Source: Opisthorchis felineus
Lineage: Eukaryota > Platyhelminthes > Trematoda > Opisthorchiida > Opisthorchiidae
Length of the DNA: 64,000 nucleotides
Direction of reading: 5' to 3'
NCBI GenBank assembly: GCA_004794785.1
Contig: SJOL01007403.1
Coordinates: 356,952 to 420,951, forward strand
Positions 49,801 through 60,935 of this stretch are shown here, piece after piece. The notes under the pieces were generated by a model. That model was not told the origin of the DNA. It saw nothing but the letters and a program-made list of their open reading frames with translations, and did no database searches. A program made the translations under genes and the position numbers. The stretch's first letter is position 1; each line of letters opens with the position of its first letter.

Positions 49801-52800
49801 TCTAGAATATCGCACTAGGTGAAACATGGGGAGGTCATGTGGAGCACATTCAGTTGAAGAGAACTGCTTGGTTTAGTTGAATCTTCCGTCAAAACCAATT
49901 TAGTGTATAAGTGGGAGTATTTAGCTATTCATCCGTTTCGAAAAGCACAACTAAACCCTAGTGATCTACTATGATTTGGTTGGACAAATTGGTGAAGCTC
50001 CAATTCCAGACTAGACGACTGACAGGTCATCGTTGCATTCCAGTAATAATGGCACAATCTATGTGGGTTTGTGTGTAAATATGCCCTCATGTTAGATATG
50101 CTAGCCGGCAGAACGCATTATAAAAGCCTCTGATGTGCTCATCTCTGTGTGCTGTACGCAAATTACCAAACAGTCTGCGGCTATCTTGGTGCGTTAGTAA
50201 GGTAGAAATCGAGTACTGCGGTGCGAGTAGATCTCAGGCTGAGAAGTGTATCAAAACACTTCAGAACATTTATATCCAGGTCCCCTTACAGATCATCCCT
50301 GGCGATTCGGTGGCAGGTGAATGTGAACCAACGGATTCTCTTTACCTATCCGAACAACTCTTTGGTTTATTCTACATAGTATCACCTGAGAGTGCAGCAC
50401 GAGATGGGACCCGAGTAACCTCAAATTAAAGCTTACACATTTTTTCATTTTTCGGCCAGAAAACTAATTTTAATGAGACAGGAGTAATCACTTGGTGGTT
50501 GCTATCAATAAAGTTTTTTGGAACGGACACTTTTTGACCGACAAAAAGAGCCTTGTGAGGCAATGCAGTATGTTGATGCACAGTCGAACTGGACCCTATG
50601 TGTGACACAAATGTCTAACTGTCGATTCATCATCAAACTTTTCGCTATGCGCAACCAACTCATTAGGTTTAAATGCTTTAATATGCTCTTCAACGTTGTT
50701 GAAGATGATTAACTCTGTACGATTAACAGCGCATCCTACTATTAATTAGAATCGAGCAATGAACATATCCGTCCATTTTTAGAATAAGTGGAATTTGTGC
50801 AACCCAGGATATCATCAACCTTACAGTATGGAAGCATCGCGAAACTCCCAAAGACTGACTGTAAAGGACAGACGCGGATCAGTAAACCTATCAAATAAAA
50901 ATGCCACAGCTTACTCTGGCGATAAGATTGGTAATACCCATCAGACTAGAGCTATACTATAGATAATTTCATGTGCACCAGCACTGCCGCGTCTCTGGTC
51001 TTGTCCGACTAAAAATATGCAGTAAAAATCCTTGCCACTTAGTTAGGCAAATAGCTTTCACACAGCTCTTGAATCTTCAGCAAAGCTAGGCACGTTTTAG
51101 CCCAGACTGTTCCCCACATATTTCTATAAACAATACATTTGGCCGTGTTTTCTTTGATATTTTGCTTCAGCCTCTATCCTTTATCTCAATCTAACGTTGA
51201 AAATTTTTGTTTCTTGTCACCTTCTTGCCTGAATCACAACGCTTTTAATTTTGCAGAAAGAAACGGTTGTCACTCACTTTTCACACTCCATCGCCCACGT
51301 GTTTAAGATTACTTCAAAGTATGCTGTTTGACATTTTCGAGGCCATATTTATTCGAAGTAACTGTTCAAGTTATGGGAGTAAAACTGGCGGCAGAATTAT
51401 GCATGACATTCGTCCATTCGAATCATAAACTACAAAGCGTTCGTTATGTTCATTTTTACCGGACTCACTATCCGGACATTCCATTCTCTTAATGTATTTA
51501 GAAACAGAGGTTTGAGACACATATGGCATCTGGTTCCATATTGTGTTGCAATGCCGTTCAGCTTCGGTCTATTGATAAACTTCAAATTAGTAAAACAGCT
51601 TTAAGTAAGGGAACTAAGGCAAATAAACGTTTTTTATTACTTATTGGTGCCCAGTTTTAACTGCGTCCCGATATTTATGTAGTTTTGTTGACAAAACTGC
51701 TTTGTGAGATTGAAAAAATGTACGAATGCAGACTTATTTGTGGGCGTCAACTGTAATGGTGGTCGAAGATCCTGATAAAAATGTTGAACCGACATTTTCA
51801 TACTACGAACGAAGTCGAGCCAGCCTTCTGTGTATGCAAAACACATTCTTAAAAACAACTTCGGAACGGCATGTTGACCAACAACCAAGCGGAACGTCAG
51901 AAACATACATATGGTTTTTCCAAGAATCTCCGTCTTCCATGGATTAAATATAACCCACATTGTTGTACTTTACTTAACTGGAAGGGCTTCGTATCTTGGT
52001 TGAACCAACTGACAGATGGACAAATGGCGAATATTTTTTTACGATGGGATGAAGCCTCAGCACTTAAATCTAATAAGCTGAAGATCTTTTAAATGATTTC
52101 ATTCTTCAGGAAAGGATTGAACCTGAGGGTACTGATAGACAAAATTTGATGCCAACGAAACTAAGGAAGTTTAAACTTTTCACTAGAAGCTCTTGGATAC
52201 CGTTCATTAAACGTCTTGCATCAGTGATAATTGAAAAACCAATATGACGGAAGTTCATGACTCCATCATAAATGACAAGCTATTATCGTTTTTGCAAAGG
52301 TCGCTATTCGCACCGGTAAAGTCACAGAATTGTGGTGTGTTCATCAACTGGTAGATTATTTTACCACGTATCAGTCGTTTGCCGAGAGATAGGTGTTGAG
52401 GTGTGCTGAACTGATGTGATAGATACTACCGATCCGATTTTTCTGCTGGTTATAATCGCAAGTACCGATCTCACATCCTACTACGAATGTAACAGTGTCA
52501 GAACTTATACAGAGTTAGATTCAGATTCAGTGACACGCTGGTTAACTCGACAAAATAGCTTAACCACTCAGCGTATGAGTCACCAAACCAGTAGGCTTTC
52601 GGCTGAGCAGAGATCACAGAGTGAGTTTGTGCATCAAGAGTAGTATGAATCAACAACACAAAGGCCTACATCTCGGACTAATGAGTGATTCCTTTTCTAT
52701 CGATCCATACAATCGGATTGTATGTTGCATGTCTTTCTAACATACGCAGTGCAGAACCCGAGCTGTTTCCATTTTTCACGACAAAATATCCAGGTACCGT

Positions 52801-55800
52801 GTGGCTTCCATAAATCTGACAAATCTGTGTGGTTAGTTCAGACCACTAATCTATGTCAGGATTTATCAGATCACATTTCGGTGATAAAGTTTACTGAGTT
52901 CATTTGTCTGGGTCAAAAGGACTACAGTGAGGATTTTCTATAAAGCAGATACATCAAGAAAACCAAAGTGCTTGGTGTCCTTTTATTATGGTTTTTGGCT
53001 ATACGTCGGGAAAACCGCTAATTCTCTTGCAGACATATAGGAACGCTTAGTAGTCCACTTATTTAGATCATCTGAGAAATCCCAAGTTTCACAACCGTCT
53101 TTCAATACTATTGTGCCAAAAACTTCCGAGTATTGTTGGCTTCATCCCTCCCAATCAGCGTGTTATGCATCTGAGACTTACTGAGATACATGTGTTTTCC
53201 ATTTTTCCGTACTAAGAACAGATTTGTTTCCATTATAATAACTGGTCACCTAAAGGAAAGATGCAGATTTTTCTGTGTTTGATCATTCGAAATCGTATAC
53301 TGCTTAGCGATCAGCTACGTTGAGAATGTTTAGTTGCCGGTAGCAACAGGTTCTTGGGGGGGATATACCCATCGGTAAGTTTTCTCCAGTATCCTGAGGC
53401 TGCTTTTAACATCCATTGTTCGGTTCTGATTCACAAAAGAACTTCCAAAACAAACCCACAGGAAATTCAAAATGTCCCCAGCTGTAACTAACTCCTGTTG
53501 AGGGATTTTCTCGTACTAAATTTCTCACAGATTACCAACATTATGAACTGCTCCCTGAGTTTGCTGTTTTGCACAGCTGCTTACCGTGAATTAAGAGTAA
53601 TTTCAGACTGACACATAAGCTCTGGGTGTTTTGTTAGATTTGGCTGCCGGAATCTATATCGAAATAGGTTAGGTGTACCATAATCCGTTTTCGAATTTCC
53701 AACGTCAATTGTAGACTGGGGACCTCTGAGATCCAGTTTAATTTTGTAGAACTTAGTTAGGTATGCATATTCTGAGTAATTTATTCTTCAATCTCCTACT
53801 CGCGTTCTAATATATCTACTGCGTAAAAAAGTAGAACTTCTTCATTTGGTAAGCAAATTGCTTAAAACGAATTAGACCGATCTACGTGACATTGGTCTGG
53901 AGCTTCGTTATAACGAGTAGTTCTATCCCCTCCAAACTTCCTCCAGATTAACTTGAGAATGCATATGGAGTACACTTTCCTCAGGTGGGCAGACACTTGT
54001 TGTTTTCATTCACAAAACTTCTGGAGTGTACAGTGGACATTATTCAGCTATGCGCAAATGACAAGTCAATCTCCAAAGTGCATTTTATGGTCCATTGGAA
54101 ACACATCAACCACTGGTAATAGTCCGACAGATCTGTTTGAGCACAAATGAACTGATGACTTCCATTTCCGATTGTAACTATCATCAATGCAGACATAACC
54201 GAAAATTTTAGCACAATATCTCAAAAGGTGTGAGTAGCCAAACTACATGTTTCGGGCAAAGGCACAAGATGAAAACACAAATCACCGGTTGTTCTCAACA
54301 CAAAACAGCAGTGTCCAACAAGAGACACTGAATCGATGTTTAAAACTCTTTGCTAAACAAAACTGAACAGGAGAGAAACACACTCAAAGAGTTAAAACCA
54401 ATCAGTCGGATAGAGTGAGAGAGAGCGTTCATATCCCATTGCTGAACTACATTACGGTAAACATATTATTAGAACATCTTTCGAATGCACAGCTGTGATC
54501 CTGAAGGAAATGATCTGAAACGTACCAGGCGCTCCAAAAAAGATGATACTGTTTTCTATTTCGCTTGATCTGCAAACTTTGCTCAACTTCGTCATTTGGA
54601 AGCAATGTTCTGCATACTGCATACGGCGGATTAAATTAGGGGGAGCACCTCATTCCTGTTCTTGTGTGAATTATATTTAGTAGTCACAGTTACAGGAGCT
54701 TCAGCGTCCATGGAAACTGATCTACGGTCTCCCCACGTGACTGTAGCTAGCCTAGAAATAGTAATGCGTAAATATTTTATATAACACTTGCAATATTAGT
54801 CACACCTAAAATCAAAGCAAGCTGCGTTGGTCTGGAAATAACCATGGAATACAAATGTTACTCAGGGAGTTAGAAACATCGTCCGATCGTGCGCGACTTA
54901 TAATGCAACAAGCAAAGTGGCATGCACTTTCCGCAAAAGCGGAAAGCCGCTGTGCCTCTAAAAGTGATCCAGACGTCTAGGCGCAACTATGGCACGTCTT
55001 TCAGAAAACAGACAAGACTACTTTTCAGTTTCGGACAAAGCAAAGCTTCCTGTCCAACAACCAGATAGTATTCCAACATGCATTTTTAAATAGTTTCTCT
55101 AGAGCATGCGAACCTTATCAAATGATTTGGTCTAGTGATATGTTTCTTGACCTGTTTCGAACTTCAGTTGATGGTTCGTCCACACGTTCGTTTCTTACAT
55201 GAGGACTCTCTGAAGGAGCTGCAATGTTATGAAGATCACTCACAAGCAGTCAGAGGATAATTTATCAGAGTTTTATATGTCCAGTCGAGACCTAGACCTC
55301 ACAAGAAGTTGGTGGCTTTTATTCTAAAGAACAGAGCTTGAAACAACAGAAGGCAAATCGCTTTTGCCCCCAAACGTATTTATCTTTGCTTTAACCTACA
55401 ACCTGTTTTTTATTGACCTGACTAGCAAAAGCACAAGTGAAGGCAATATACACATGCTTGCCACTGTTAGTTTAGGCGAAGGAGCGAGTGCGCAAGATGG
55501 GCCGAATTCTCGGTTTGGCTCGTGAAACCTAAGTGTTCAGAGTAACCAGAGGCACTTGAGTAATTCTATTATAACAGTTTGGAAATATGAGGACACCTGG
55601 AACCATCACACTTGTGGAATTTCCAGCTGGCGAGTAAGAAGATGCCAAAGCTGGTTCAAGCTTGCACCGTTTCTTAACGGAGGATAGTATACTTGATTCC
55701 ACCCTTATTCTTTATAATTCCCTGAGCCTTCAGGCTGATGGAAGCACACTGACTCGGAGCTTCTCCATCGCTTATGTTTCGCGAAAACTATCTGAGTAAC

Positions 55801-57409
55801 TGGAAGCCCTGCAACAAGATTTGAATAAGAGTTGACCTTCTTTCAAGGAGAATTAACACACGCCATAAGTAAAGAGTAGAGTAAACCAGGGTAGAGTGGG
55901 TAAGGTGAAGTTACTTTAACAAAATTCACCAACAGTAAAACAGAAGGGTAAACAGTGGCAAGAGATTAGGAAGCCACACGGGTAGCCCGTCCTGCTATAC
56001 ACATTCATTTCGGGCCTGAATGAGTGGGCACTAGTTTGAAAACTGTCGTATGGTCAGTCATAAAATCTCCCACCTACACCAACTGAATGTTAACAGCATT
56101 AGCGGTGAATTGTAATGAGCTCACTTCGCATAGGACAGAAATGTTACGGTTAACGGTGAAATTTTGCTTCTCAACTCTCCCTACTAGCTTTGAAAACGTG
56201 TTTATGCCTCATGTGTGTGAATCGGCCACCTAGATTTGAGTTTGGCCGAGGATGGACGGGACCGGTGTTATATACAAACATAGTGTAACTGGTTATTTGA
56301 GTAGTATTTCTTTTCTCACACCCATTTAAATTCCCGCGCTTTTGCAGAATCCATACAAATACTGTGACTAAACTATGGATGTCTGAAGTAAACAGTAAAT
56401 TTGAGGACGAGAAATCAAAGAAATCATATCATTAGGGGGCACCTCAGGTGGTGGTGACTTCACCTTTTGGGGATTACGATCCCCAGTGATCTCCCGAAAT
56501 TTAAACCTAAAGAAAAACTTGTTTCTGGTTGTGACTCATCAACTTGGTACATTAGCGCCCCAAAATGTTCGGCTCAGAATGTTAGCCTCAAACTTGTGGC
56601 AAAACGTTTATTTAATAAACAGCGTGAGGAAGACTCAAGGAGGGCTGGCCTTTGAAAAAAAGCAGGTAAATTTTGCGACACACCGGCGAGTAAGAGGTTA
56701 GCTGTTGGAGTTTGGAGCAACGGGTGTGCAGGAAAACAACGTGAATACCCTAAGGTTCTATGGATATTTTAATTACTTGCAACATAATCTTAAATAAAAA
56801 AATTCTACTTTAAACGAATTTACCCAAATTGTTCCTATCTATTTTTGTAGCTATTTAAGCTCGAAGTATATCCAAACTTGGTTCACACGTTCCTCGTGAA
56901 ATTAGTGCAAACGGCTTGTAAGTTCGACCGCACAGGCTGCTTTTTCTCCAGCGAAGCATCACCTTATTCGTTCGTTTTGACATCAAAACACTGAACTAAA
57001 ATACATAACTGGGCTGCTCGATTAGAAAAAGTGGGACACAAATGACGCTGTTCTGGAAGGTGGATGAACGGAGAACGGTAATTCTATGTTGTTTAACATA
57101 AAAGATTTGTGGCTGACCCGTACTTGGTACAGTGCAAAATTAATCCAGCCGTTTGTGTGAACATGTGATGGAATTTAATGTGCGTGGGTAGCGAATTTCT
57201 TGGTAAACGGTGTCAGTTCATGGCAAGCCAAAGCAAGTTGCTAAATGTGAATGTGCTAAATGTGAACTTTCAATCTCTAGGACCCTTTATGGCATCGAGG
57301 TGGATACTATCAATTCAGAAAGTGGTTTGCTTTTCATATAACACAATCTAAACTTTCTCTATGCTGTTCCTTAACTAAATTGCCTAGAAAGCCGAACAGA
57401 CGAATGTAG
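28867..57409 (+). CDS. Possible multi-exon gene of unknown function
   Basis: Inferred exons: 28867-28944, 30020-30195, 34829-34941, 35830-36036, 36302-36366, 40079-40208, 43034-43156, 47767-47879, 48034-48210, 50206-50316, 52513-52620, 56487-56665, 57281-57409. Each is open in one frame between AG and GT signals. From the second exon onwards phases join except before 47767, where an exon changing phase 0 to 2 is missing; one is also missing after 28944. The best sites are GTAAGA after 28944 and 30195, GTAAGT after 43156, GTAGGC after 47879, GTGAGT after 52620 and GTAAAT after 56665. Typical pieces are DNVLYGWGSLIMPEFQ, NNPGHWWHIKTQMMQVVFQI and LLPRNNMSRVGVTSAK. No domain is recognised and such chains can arise by chance, so this is a hypothesis. 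Two LINEs and several SINE/PLE copies would sit in its introns. Confidence 0.2.
31700..33650 (+). mobile_element. Decayed LINE, linker, RT and 3' end
   Basis: From about 31785 the frame reads LFQIIPLAGSRKAGVNDRVY and later SNWPPSTQ and PNWNVRISQPLVTE, the linker before the RT. Then come AGPDGFYPTHFK (about 32056), TGFRPGRDCSDHVL, FLSLKKVSCASSGGRVSVYD and FDHRCFRSIAWVWW at about 33065. The YADD part is lost. The last 150 bases resemble 1290-1430, giving the family's 3' UTR. Many stops; inactive. Confidence 0.8.
36780..38490 (+). mobile_element. Decayed LINE, RT to 3' end
   Basis: The RT starts near 36840 with LEHPSEKEIK and GPGPDRLYPSLFKEGG. The middle is full of stops. The C-terminal part at 37733-38170 is well kept: LLYGSENWPLRAEEVKQLSV, FDHRCLRVWC and LRWLGHVLRLPRRALFP. 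A 3' tail with GTGGCTGCTATAAC near 38441 resembles the 3' parts of the LINEs at 1 kb and 32 kb, so all three belong to related families. Confidence 0.8.
39067..39393 (+). other. Orphan open segment
   Basis: About 105 codons are open between stops. The peptide contains LSEEFHLFVLKSYLLADNVY and VPQATDNVFRPRGVADIHFN and ends at TAA 39391-39393. It is protein-like but matches nothing I know. No strong acceptor precedes it. It could be part of the tentative gene in this region, an old element, or chance. Confidence 0.15.
41516..42200 (-). mobile_element. Penelope-like element: RT remnant joined to terminal repeat
   Basis: On the minus strand, from 42196 down, ARFYGLPKDTLL and AISLSGALTSTLAKGLRRKL match the PLE signature FYGLPK.H...PLRPI.S..G.PTY.LAK. 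Next FLLDVTTLFSLIYYSLVKEA (from 41999) matches the VSFDV.SLFTNIP motif. RYVNGNLVIMKR (41707-41672) is the catalytic RYVDD..V..KR with both acidic residues lost, in another frame. The GIY-YIG endonuclease is absent. At 41640-41516 the frame runs directly into the terminal repeat shared with the copies at 9.4 and 58 kb. Confidence 0.75.
43157..44411 (+). other. Stretch without recognised features
   Basis: AT-rich, stop-rich in all frames. I see no gene, repeat family or RNA here. Confidence 0.5.
44412..44605 (+). mobile_element. tRNA-derived SINE, family A, copy 3
   Basis: The head GCGAGATTACTCAGTGGATA, the B box GGTTCAAACCC and the body TCTCCTGTCTAGGCTTGAG, CATAGCAGCTAGGCACCGAA and CAGCTGAACGAT match the other family-A copies. 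The head carries more changes than in copy 4. Confidence 0.78.
44606..47766 (+). other. Stretch without recognised features
   Basis: 3.2 kb of AT-rich sequence. Only short open frames are present and no repeat family is recognised. A direct 13-base doublet (CATCAACAAAGTG) lies near 45687. Confidence 0.5.
48416..48603 (+). mobile_element. tRNA-derived SINE, family A, copy 4 (best kept)
   Basis: The head GGGCGAGATGGCTCAAGTGG and GTTAGAGCGCGAAT gives a good A box; TTTCGAACCC is the B box. The body runs through CCCCTGTCTAGGTTTGGGCA to GGCACCGAAAGGGTGATACA and GCTGAACGG. The 5' GGCGAGAT can pair with ATCTGCC at the end of the tRNA-like part. Confidence 0.82.
49575..49925 (-). mobile_element. Diverged PLE-type terminal repeat
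   Basis: It shares the order ACTCATTGGGTAACTGAAAA, a hammerhead-like core, CTTATTTTCTGCTTGAACCC, then GAATATCGCACTAGGTGAAA and the right foldback arm with CAAAACCAATTT, as in the 58 kb copy. It is the most diverged of the four copies; the foldback arms no longer pair well. Confidence 0.5.
49614..49650 (-). ncRNA. Degenerate hammerhead ribozyme motif
   Basis: On the minus strand CTAATGA (49646-49640) stands where CTGATGA is needed; a GGCCCAAGAAGAAC stem-loop follows, then an intact GAAA (49625-49622), TCGG and TC. The G-to-A change in the core should inactivate it. Confidence 0.45.
53000..56480 (+). other. Stretch without recognised features
   Basis: 3.5 kb with no supported gene or named repeat. 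Open frames are all below 70 codons. Confidence 0.5.
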
Positions 57410-57845
57410 ATGTTTGCCCTCAGCTGTTCATATGCACCAACGTGATCTTCTGAAACGGATCCACCTCGGATTTTGCAGGTCTTCTGTGCTATACAGATCG
57501 ATTAAATATACAAACCAGCGGGTTTGCACTATGGTGACACACACAAGCAGAACACCCTCACACCTACGATTAGTCTGCTTGGTTCTCAGTTTGCCATGCT
57601 GCGACTGAAAGTCATTTTACATTTTAACAGAAGTGCGAAGACAATCGTCATTTCAGTTAGAAGTTTTTGAGAACATATATGACCGCGGATCGCTCCATTA
57701 GATGACAATTAATTGAGACCGCATATTCTAAGCTAAGCAATTCCTTAAAAAAATTCGTTGTTCAACTAAGTTGTTTTCCTCAGAGCTTCTAAAGTTTCCT
57801 TACGACTTTGGTCAATTTGAACCAAAACTTGAATAGCGAAACACA

Positions 57846-57992
57846 GTCATTTGCAAACAAATGTGGTTTTGAGAGAGACTCACCATGAACCCGGCTGAAT
57901 CTCTCGTTTGTGATGTTTCCAAGCAACTGAATACGTTACACCAAGCCTCATGTTTCAGTTGGTACAATATTCGAGATATCGCGATACATGTT
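57846..57992 (-). mobile_element. Half copy of the PLE-type terminal repeat, opposite orientation
   Basis: In reverse complement it matches 58227-58375, including GATATCTCGAATAT, CAACTGAAACATGAG, and the arm with CAAAACCACATTTGTTTGC. It therefore forms a second inverted pair with the adjacent copy at 58.2 kb. Confidence 0.65.
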
Positions 57993-57999
57993 TATTCGT

Positions 58000-58440
58000 A
58001 ATGCACTACTCATAAGGTTGCTGAAAATTCTTCGACAGCCCACGACCGGTTTCGCCCTTCTTGGGGCTCATCAGGTAGGCGCAGTCCCCGAGTTTCCGTC
58101 AACCTTTATGTTCTGCTTGAAACCAAATTGCACGAAATTAGCGAAATACACTCATTTGAAAATAAATTTGGTTTTGCGAGAGACCCACCTGGAACCCAGC
58201 TGAATCTCTCGTTTATGCTGTCTATACATGTATCGCGATATCTCGAATATCGTACCAACTGAAACATGAGGTGGCCTGGTGCAGCACATTCAGTTGCCTG
58301 GAAACATCATAAATGAGTGATTCAGCTGGGTTCCAGGTGAGTCTCTCGAAAAACCAAATTTGCCTGCAAATGAGTGTATTTCTCTAATTCCGTGCAATTT
58401 GGTTTCAAGTAGGACATAAGGTTGACGGAAACACAAAAAC
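58000..58440 (-). mobile_element. PLE-type terminal repeat with hammerhead and long foldback
   Basis: Best preserved of four copies. It has a 5' part (CTACTCATAAGGTTGCTGAA), a hammerhead motif on the minus strand, then arms 58090-58221 and 58304-58440 around an 82-base spacer. The same unit abuts the PLE reverse-transcriptase remnant at 41.5 kb, which links it to Penelope-like elements. There is no coding in it. Confidence 0.7.
58039..58079 (-). ncRNA. Hammerhead ribozyme motif, core intact
   Basis: Read on the minus strand: stem I strand CCTAC (58079-58075), CTGATGA (58074-58068), stem II GCCC-CAAGAA-GGGC, GAAA (58053-58050), a palindromic CCGG as minimal stem III (58049-58046), TC with cleavage expected after C at 58044, then GTGGG (58043-58039), which pairs with CCTAC. 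All invariant core bases are present. The loop-less 4-base stem III matches the minimal hammerheads described in Penelope-like retroelements, thought to act as dimers. Activity is not shown by sequence. Confidence 0.7.
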
Positions 58441-60935
58441 TCAAACACTTCGGATTGCTTCAGTGTGCTCACCTAGCTTCTGTTTTCTACAGGCGGTTCA
58501 AAGAATTTTTAGTGTGATTGCCGTCGTCGGAAACGAAACAGTCGACAATTCTACCTCCCTCCACTCACTGACATTCACATAGCCCAAAATTTCCAATGAC
58601 TTGTAGTTATTGGTCAGCTGTATTCACTTGGCAATCATCTATGGATAAGATTGCGCTTAGTTAGTTCGACCTGTTATGTCTTCACGGCCTAAGTTAGGGT
58701 GCCAGCCAAACTCATTTGGCATGACACTACCAAATTTTGCCTAACTTTTCAGAGTACCTTAAAAGATACTACCAGTTATACCCGTTGCACTTTAACTTAG
58801 ATTAGTTTACAATCAATGTATTCTTTTTCTTTTCAAAACCTTCTTTTCAACATGGATAATCGTCAAAGATTTGGCCTAAATCCATGAACAAACTACTTGT
58901 AAAATCGGTACACCCTCCAAACTTCACCGTCCTTCCTCATACGTGAAGAGGTTATGAGGCACTCAGCTCGGTATTTTCCTTAAATAATCAATTTTTTCGG
59001 TTCAACAACTGTGAACAGTTCTTTTGTCTGAGAAGAGTACTACCTTGTTTGGAAAAACCGTAGGTGAGTGAGGCTAAAAGTGCCGTGGAATGTTCCACTA
59101 CTACGGACTACCGTCCGGTTTTATGATCACGAGAAAGTCCTTAGTTGCGCTAATGCAACCAGTTTAGCAAGTTCGTACCAAAGTAAAGAAGTACTGAAAT
59201 CAAGATTTGCCTTTAGTTTGAATTCTTGAAATTTGACTACCAGGAGACGCGCCGCCATTCCAAATCTGGTCATTTAACACAAGGGATTACCTCTCCATCT
59301 CTGCTCCACTATCGTGCGCTGGATTTTCCTGAATTTTGGTGAATGCTTAGCCGGATGATTCAAAATAGTGACTTCAGACACGTTCCAATTGTTCCAAACG
59401 ATGAATAACCTGTTGACACATTCCGCTCAGAGAAATTAAAGCCGACTGGCCAATGGTTGTAGTCAACTATTGAATCAATCGCTGGGTTTAAACCTCTAGG
59501 CTTCAAACGTATACTTTTCGAATTGTGAATAGAATCGTTAGTTTAGCACGAGCTGTCTGAATGGCCCAAGTAGCTCACGACGGCTGCAATTTTTACAGCT
59601 AGGCAAGCAGAGTTTGACTAGATTTCTTTCACTATACTATCGAGCCTCGTTTTCCGAAGAATTTGCTGTTAGGCAAAAATGAGCTCACAGCCGTGGCAGA
59701 ACCTGTTGTAAACCTAAACACAAATGTTATACACTCATTATAGGAACCAGATTCTCGCTTACGTCGCCAGAGCATACATCTACGTCACTACTATAGACAG
59801 TATCAGTACAATGACCATCAGTGGGGTTGTCGTGTATTGTGACAGTGAACTATGGCAAGGTCATCTCAGGATTGTGGAAACCTGCATTATATCACCGATG
59901 ATACAGTATTACTAGTCGTAAAAACATTACCAATTAACTTAGCTGCTTCCTTTGGCCAAAGTTTTGTCAGAATATCAGATGGATTTATCCGTTTTGTGAC
60001 AACTTTTGTCCCGAAAAGTGTGCACACAGAGTCACCCTACATTGTTTTATTACAAAAAATTCCCCACTTTCAAACCTTGTTTATTGTACCTACAGGAACA
60101 AAAGCAATGAACTTATTCTACAGGCTGCGTGTACACTAAACCAGAAAACAACCAACCTTTTATCACAACCAGATTGGGCTGTTTGTTACACCCAATAAAC
60201 TTGCGAACTTTTCAAGCAGCACATCCTGTTAATCAAGATTAGTCACAATGATGTTTCTTCCAAAAATAAATGTTCCTTAGCGTCATTAGCCGGATGTGTA
60301 AACAATCAAACAACAATACGGTTTGCGTGGGACAGCATCATTTGTCCTAGTCAGTTCTTTCGCATTGTGTGTTGCAAAAGTAACAAATAACTAAACATAG
60401 AATCAAGATCGAGAGTCCTGAATTCCTATTATAACTGGACTGAACAACACGCATAACATATTAACAAGGAAAAAACAAAACGCAACGTCTCATTCAGATT
60501 GAAGAGGTCAATATTTTTGTCTAAACCTTCGTCTGTTTTTCAATAATTCCATCGCAATGCCTTCCATCAACTGAACAACTGTCAACATTTCCACATAGGT
60601 ATCTGTAAACGTTTGGAAAGACTTTTGAACGCCTGTTGTTGTCTTTGTCTAGGCTAACGTCGGAAGATCTGGTGCCGAATGATAGGAATCGGTACTAATC
60701 ACAAATGCTTGTTGATGACCATTGTTTTGAATAGGCGTTTTTGGATATACTTGGTACGATGCCATCAAAGTCACCGAAAACGTTTCCAAATCACCCCACT
60801 TATTATTAAGTTCTAAGCCATCAGATACAAAAAACATCACACAAACCATGATATACCTGGTTCCATGTTACAGACAGGAAACCTGTTTTATAATAGTTAG
60901 AATGCTATGGGAGTGCTTACTTGCGGTGAAAGTAC
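58441..60935 (+). other. Stretch without recognised features
   Basis: 2.5 kb; no named repeat. The minus-strand open frame at 60649-60862 (ending SYHSAPDLPTLA) could be a terminal exon of the tentative minus-strand gene, but its phase does not fit the neighbouring candidate exon. Confidence 0.45.

Noticed and set aside
60649..60862. Minus-strand open frame ending SYHSAPDLPTLA as last exon of the micro-exon gene
   Set aside because: Available acceptors give phase 1 or 2, whereas the preceding candidate exon ends in phase 0; left unassigned.
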